Of a DNA stretch of 9,016 bases, positions 6,524-9,016 are shown piece after piece (position 1 is the stretch's first letter; each line of letters starts with the position of its first letter). The notes beneath the pieces were generated by a model. The model was given only the letters and a program-made list of their open reading frames with translations. It was not told the origin of the DNA and made no database searches. Origin of the DNA: an uncultured Microbacterium sp. (GTDB lineage: Bacteria; Actinomycetota; Actinomycetes; Actinomycetales; Microbacteriaceae); assembly GCA_947647645.1 (NCBI GenBank), contig CANSLE010000080.1:1-9016 (forward strand), in the 5' to 3' direction. The translations under genes and the position numbers were made by a program.

Positions 6524-7120
6524 GCCCGCACCGTACGCCGCCTCATTTGACTCTTCTAGCCGCCTGGGGCGTACGTCAGCGCGGGCGGACTCGATCCCGG
6601 GTGCCAGATACCGGTCGGTCCCCGGGACGCGCACCGGCACATCTGGCCACGGAATCGGAGCAGCTGAGAGCAGCGGCGAGGAAGGTCGAGCGGGCTGGTC
6701 TTTGCGGAAGCCGATCGCAGCCCGTCTCTGCCGGGTTGCGCGATCAGGAATCGCTCGCAAGGCTTCGAGCTCGATGCGGGCGCCCTCCAGGGCGCGCTCC
6801 AACACCGCTCGCTCGACAGCAGCGAGTCGGACGCCGAACGCGTAGAGGACTAAGCCGTCGTCGGTGAGCCGGTCGACGGCGATCGGCACGGGGCGCCGGG
6901 CGAGATCCTGACCGCCGAAACCTGGCGCAGGCCGATGGCACGGAAGCCGCTCGACACCGTCCAACAGCGGTACGGCGGGATCGACGAACGCTCGATGCCA
7001 AACCCACGCAGACGCGGCACGCACTCGGTCGAGCTCCACGTACAGCCAGGCGAATGTCTCGCGAGAATCGCGAGTGCCCGCATCGATGATTTCCACCGGT
7101 CCGAAGCGTCGAGCTGTCAT
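6296..7120 (-). CDS. DUF2188-domain protein with a long N-terminal extension
   Basis: The product is 274 residues. Residues 200-274 (MPRGDVETFHENGAWHNRIE through VHNLNGQIGDRSSHGNDP) are a DUF2188 domain: a short strand-rich unit ending in a Gly-Asn-Asp-Pro motif, of unknown function and normally a protein of about 75 residues. Residues 1-199 are unrecognised; they include a Trp-rich N-terminal part (TFAWLYVELDRVRAASAWVWHRAF), a helical stretch and a Pro-rich linker (PSSPLLSAAPIPWPDVP). I chose ATG 7120 because GGGGAGG (complement of 7124-7130) sits just before it; the ATG at 7135 would overlap that site. DUF2188 may also be made alone from 6523 (see the next entry). It lies 68 bp downstream of the SOS-box gene and could be co-transcribed with it. 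Confidence 0.72.
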   Translation of the reverse strand: MTARRFGPVEIIDAGTRDSRETFAWLYVELDRVRAASAWVWHRAFVDPAVPLLDGVERLPCHRPAPGFGGQDLARRPVPIAVDRLTDDGLVLYAFGVRLAAVERAVLERALEGARIELEALRAIPDRATRQRRAAIGFRKDQPARPSSPLLSAAPIPWPDVPVRVPGTDRYLAPGIESARADVRPRRLEESNEAAYGAGMPRGDVETFHENGAWHNRIEGTGETIGGAHNTRDAAIAAGRAEAERRKVEHIVHNLNGQIGDRSSHGNDPRNIPG

Positions 7121-7162
7121 GGCACCTCCCCTCATTACCTAGAAGGGCCGGGCGCGCAGCTG

Positions 7163-7183
7163 CAGCGCACAGCGCACAGCGCA
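7163..7183. repeat. Three tandem copies of CAGCGCA
   Basis: A perfect 3 x 7-bp tandem repeat lies in the 68-bp gap between two leftward genes, 43 bp before the start of the DUF2188 gene. It could vary in copy number by slippage and change spacing; no function is evident. Confidence 0.6.
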
Positions 7184-7188
7184 CGGTC

Positions 7189-7512
7189 TCAGCGCCGCGG
7201 CGGCACCTGCCTTCTGGGTCGACTACGCACGGCGTCCTTCCACACCCATCCCTCGTGCTTTTGCCCGTCCCGTGTGGTGAAGCGGATCCGCACCGCATGT
7301 TCGTTCCATGCAAGAACCTCGACCTCCGGACGGATGACCGCCTCGTGGAACCGGACAAACGCGACGGCCGGCGCAGGAGCCGGTGACTCCACCGCCGGAT
7401 CATGTTCGAGATCGACTTCCTCGTTCGTCAACCAGACCGGTCGAGGGCGGGTGACGATCTGCTCGATCACCCGGTCCATCCCCGCCCCGGGATAGCGCCG
7501 ATTCTGACCCAA
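7189..7512 (-). CDS. Conserved small protein, likely SOS-regulated (107 aa)
   Basis: The product is 107 residues with a TTG start: MGQNRRYPGAG, then MDRVIEQIVTRPRPVWLTNEE. The TTG at 7512 is chosen because AAGGAGGGAGGT on the - strand precedes it by 5 nt; the longer open frame to 7740 is antisense to the gene at 7573. Residues about 60-100 (EVEVLAWNEHAVRIRFTTRDGQKHEGWVWKDAVR) look like a small beta-barrel module with conserved-style Trp residues and a basic tail (RSRPRRQVPPRR). I recall proteins of this type in Microbacteriaceae but know no function. An SOS box lies 27 bp upstream of its start, so damage-induced expression is likely. It is divergent from the gene at 7573. Confidence 0.75.
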   Translation of the reverse strand: MGQNRRYPGAGMDRVIEQIVTRPRPVWLTNEEVDLEHDPAVESPAPAPAVAFVRFHEAVIRPEVEVLAWNEHAVRIRFTTRDGQKHEGWVWKDAVRSRPRRQVPPRR

Positions 7513-7538
7513 TGCCCACCTCCCTCCTTGCGACTCAT

Positions 7539-7554
7539 TAGAACATATGTTCGA
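7539..7554. promoter_or_regulatory. LexA-type SOS box shared by two divergent genes
   Basis: TAGAACATATGTTCGA matches the Gram-positive/actinobacterial LexA box TCGAAC-N4-GTTCGA at 11 of 12 fixed positions, with a perfect 12-bp palindromic core GAACATATGTTC (7541-7552). It lies in a 60-bp gap between divergent starts at 7512 (-) and 7573 (+). A TANNNT hexamer (TATGTT) is embedded in the box on both strands, so bound LexA would cover both possible -10 elements. Regulation by LexA is inferred from the site. Confidence 0.8.
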
Positions 7555-7572
7555 ATCTTGGGGGAGGTTGCG

Positions 7573-7923
7573 ATGAGAGTCCTGCGCACAGGCGAGAAGG
7601 TTTGGTTGGTCGTCGACGACGTCGCCAGCAGGATCCACTTCGTCATCGAATACGGACCTGCGGTCAGCCAGCTCACGCACGAGACACTCATGAAGTACCG
7701 AGTCGACCACTGGACCCTCAAACGTTCGGAAAGGTGGCAATTGGGCTACTACGACGAACTTGGAGCCGCTACCCGAGCTTGTGAGCTGGCGCTCGAAGAG
7801 CGCGCGTTCATTTCACCAGCGACAGCACCAGACGGTTCGATCGTGACTCCGGAGGAACAGCGGGAGCGTTGGAGAGCCGGTCTTGATCCACGCACGGGTG
7901 AGCCAACAGAGCAGCGACAGTGA
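7573..7923 (+). CDS. Small unknown protein, likely SOS-regulated (116 aa)
   Basis: This 116-residue protein starts at ATG 7573 after GGGGAGG (7561-7567), an excellent ribosome site. It begins MRVLRTGEKVWLVVDDVASRIHFVIEYGP, a strand-rich part, continues with a helical segment (AATRACELALEERAF), and ends with a polar tail (PEEQRERWRAGLDPRTGEPTEQRQ). There is no membrane segment or signal peptide. I do not recognise the family. It lies 20 bp downstream of the LexA-type box and is divergent from the 107-residue gene. Its stop is 34 bp before the next start at 7958. Confidence 0.75.
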   Translation: MRVLRTGEKVWLVVDDVASRIHFVIEYGPAVSQLTHETLMKYRVDHWTLKRSERWQLGYYDELGAATRACELALEERAFISPATAPDGSIVTPEEQRERWRAGLDPRTGEPTEQRQ

Positions 7924-7945
7924 CCGCGTGCCGCCAGCACGGCGA

Positions 7946-7951
7946 TATCGT
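7946..7951 (+). promoter_or_regulatory. -10 element for a leaderless transcript of the gene at 7958
   Basis: TATCGT (TANNNT) ends 6 nt before the ATG at 7958 and no Shine-Dalgarno sequence lies between. The 9-mer GGCGATATC occurs at 7941-7949, overlapping this element, and again at 7960-7968. Confidence 0.4.
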
Positions 7952-7957
7952 CGCAGC

Positions 7958-8608
7958 ATGGCGATATCCGACAGCGCTGCGGCAACCCACCGGGCGCGGA
8001 TCCGGGTCTTCCTCGAACGGGTCGCTGATCGGTTTCCCGACAATCCGATCATCGCACTCCGGGAAAAGTACGGCCGCACTCTCGGTCTCGTTATCACCTG
8101 GGAGTCACAGGGTGATGGAACCTTCGCGGTCTCGGACCTGGAGACCCCCGACCTGGAGCGGCGCATCCTGGAAAGCGCCATCGTTGACTGTCGAGCGTTG
8201 TTCGCTCAGAAGGACACCTGCTATCTGCCCTCAGTTCTCAAGGCCTACAAATCGCTGGTTGGGCCAGAGCGCGCTCGTAAACTGACCGAACTGTCGCAGT
8301 TAGTCAACGCCGTGGTGAGGGACGGAAAGCTGACCTCCCCGGTGATGTACTCCGGTCGCCTGGAGGAAGACAACGGGCTCGGCCCCGGGCGCCTCCTCGG
8401 CGATGATCAAATCGCCATGGACTACATCTACGGTGTTGCCTTCCATGATGATCCGGAGCGAGCGCAGCGATTGGCGAACGTCTCGGACACGGCCACCGTC
8501 CGGTTCGCCGTCATCCTGCAGCTCAATCAGCTCATCTATGCGGCCGAATGTCTGCGGGACCAGATCCACCACGACGTCGAGGCGCGCTACCTCCGCCTTG
8601 ACGAATGA
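7958..8608 (+). CDS. Protein of unknown function (216 aa)
   Basis: This soluble, mostly helical protein of 216 residues opens MAISDSAAATHRARIRVFLERVADRF. It then has a short strand region (TLGLVITWESQGDGTFAVSDLE), followed by a helical domain ending in FAVILQLNQLIYAAECLRDQIHHDVEARYL. That last helix holds an R-x4-H pattern (RDQIHH) as in HEPN ribonuclease-like folds, but this alone is weak evidence. I recognise no family. ATG 7958 is preferred because of the leaderless promoter pattern. A longer form from TTG 7883 (after GGAGAG) would overlap the previous gene by 41 bp, and GTG 7928 is also possible. It may be part of the transcript from the SOS box or separately expressed. Confidence 0.7.
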   Translation: MAISDSAAATHRARIRVFLERVADRFPDNPIIALREKYGRTLGLVITWESQGDGTFAVSDLETPDLERRILESAIVDCRALFAQKDTCYLPSVLKAYKSLVGPERARKLTELSQLVNAVVRDGKLTSPVMYSGRLEEDNGLGPGRLLGDDQIAMDYIYGVAFHDDPERAQRLANVSDTATVRFAVILQLNQLIYAAECLRDQIHHDVEARYLRLDE

Positions 8609-8695
8609 GCCAGGTGGGCGAGGAGCGTTGGGTCGCCGTCCGAGCGCGGTGGTCAAGCGCTGCACTCGAAGCCGCACTCGTGAGGCTGACCCGGT
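8609..8695. other. Convergent intergenic gap
   Basis: The 87 bp between the converging gene ends show no convincing hairpin terminator, promoter or repeat by eye. Confidence 0.5.
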
Positions 8696-8950
8696 CTACC
8701 CTTCCTCGATGTCGCGCCAGTCATACACGGCAACGTCCGTGTCATTGCTCGTGAGGACGAAAGTCTCATAGGTGGTCCGTGATTCGTTCAGCGGGCGCTT
8801 GAACTCGCTCGGGAGGCGGCCGTCCATCGCGACGATGCGATAAGGCTCTGTACGCCCGCCGGGGAAGCGCAGCAGCGCGTTGCGCCAGCGCGCGAGTCCG
8901 CCAAACTCTTCAAGGCCGTCGACGTCGCCCATCTGCTCGACGATACTCAC
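8696..8950 (-). CDS. Small unknown protein (84 aa), coupled to the upstream gene
   Basis: Eighty-four residues from GTG 8950: SIVEQMGDVDGLEEFGGLARW near the start, a strand-rich middle (EPYRIVAMDGRLPSEFKRPL, ETFVLTSNDTDVAVYDW) and an acidic end (RDIEEG). I do not recognise it. The open frame extends to 9010 or beyond, but I chose GTG 8950 because it overlaps the stop of the preceding - strand gene by 4 bp (GTGA). That overlap is a standard sign of translational coupling, and the extra residues would merely be the out-of-frame reading of that gene. No Shine-Dalgarno is visible, which fits coupling. Confidence 0.6.
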   Translation of the reverse strand: MSIVEQMGDVDGLEEFGGLARWRNALLRFPGGRTEPYRIVAMDGRLPSEFKRPLNESRTTYETFVLTSNDTDVAVYDWRDIEEG

Positions 8951-9016
8951 CGGCGTTGCAGCGCCCAGTCGGCGAGCCAGTCCAGAGACAGGCCGTTGGT
9001 CGCCCGCCACTCCTGA
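8947..9016 (-). CDS. 3' end of a gene running off the right edge
   Basis: On the - strand, 22 codons read QEWRATNGLSLDWLADWALQ then RR and a TGA (complement of 8947-8949). The Trp-rich, amphipathic helical C-terminus looks like real protein, and its stop overlaps the start of the next gene as GTGA. Too little is present to name it. The alternative is that this frame is a shadow of an 8696-9010 or longer gene. Confidence 0.5.
   Translation of the reverse strand, partial: QEWRATNGLSLDWLADWALQRR

Noticed and set aside
7513..7740. N-terminal extension of the 107-aa gene up to 7740
   Set aside because: It would cross the SOS box and run antisense to the gene at 7573, whereas a strong ribosome site supports TTG 7512.
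8605..8753. ATGA-coupled 49-codon + strand frame after the 216-aa gene
   Set aside because: It overlaps the 3' end of the - strand 84-aa gene by about 58 bp, has an Arg-rich composition typical of shadow frames and no recognisable motif.
1..9016. CRISPR array, tRNA/rRNA gene or phage attachment repeat
   Set aside because: No regularly spaced repeats, cloverleaf-like sequence or flanking direct repeats were seen by eye.

Overview
The window is GC-rich and codes in the style of a high-GC actinobacterium. The fused CopD/CtaG protein, the GTG/TTG starts, a LexA-type SOS box and leaderless TANNNT promoters all fit an actinobacterium. A member of the Microbacteriaceae (Microbacterium-like) is my best guess, from protein resemblance recalled rather than searched.

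Layout. (1) 1-2023, +: a complete 653-residue membrane protein with an N-terminal CopD copper-transport domain and a C-terminal caa3-type CtaG (cytochrome oxidase assembly) domain. It is preceded by a nearly perfect 30-bp palindrome. (2) 2024-2426: a scar. An apparent signal peptide ending in a mature N-terminal His (as in CopC/YcnI copper proteins) runs straight into the 3' third of an IS481-family transposase gene, which itself carries a small deletion and a frameshift. (3) 2472-4799, -: remnant of a mobilisable element, with a coiled-coil mobilisation accessory protein and a relaxase that keeps its HxH metal site but has lost its N-terminal part. (4) 4817-5955, +: a toxin-antitoxin pair with an Xre/MbcA/ParS-type antitoxin and a RES-domain toxin, coupled by ATGA overlap and preceded by a 17-bp palindromic operator and an apparent leaderless promoter. 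(5) 5959-7512, -: a small unknown protein, a 274-residue protein with a C-terminal DUF2188 domain (possibly also made alone from an internal leaderless start), and a 107-residue protein with a TTG start. (6) 7539-7554: an SOS box between this leftward gene and a rightward gene at 7573, followed by another unknown gene at 7958. (7) 8696-9016, -: two coupled genes, the upstream one cut by the window edge.

How it fits together: the copper/oxidase gene looks like chromosomal backbone. The adjoining gene was destroyed by an IS-mediated rearrangement at the left boundary of an accessory region that carries mobilisation remnants, a TA module and several small unknown genes. The divergent pair around the SOS box is probably DNA-damage inducible. 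I found no complete novel defence system. The most testable points are the SOS-controlled unknown pair, the run of leaderless starts, the nested DUF2188 start and the copper-protein/IS junction.
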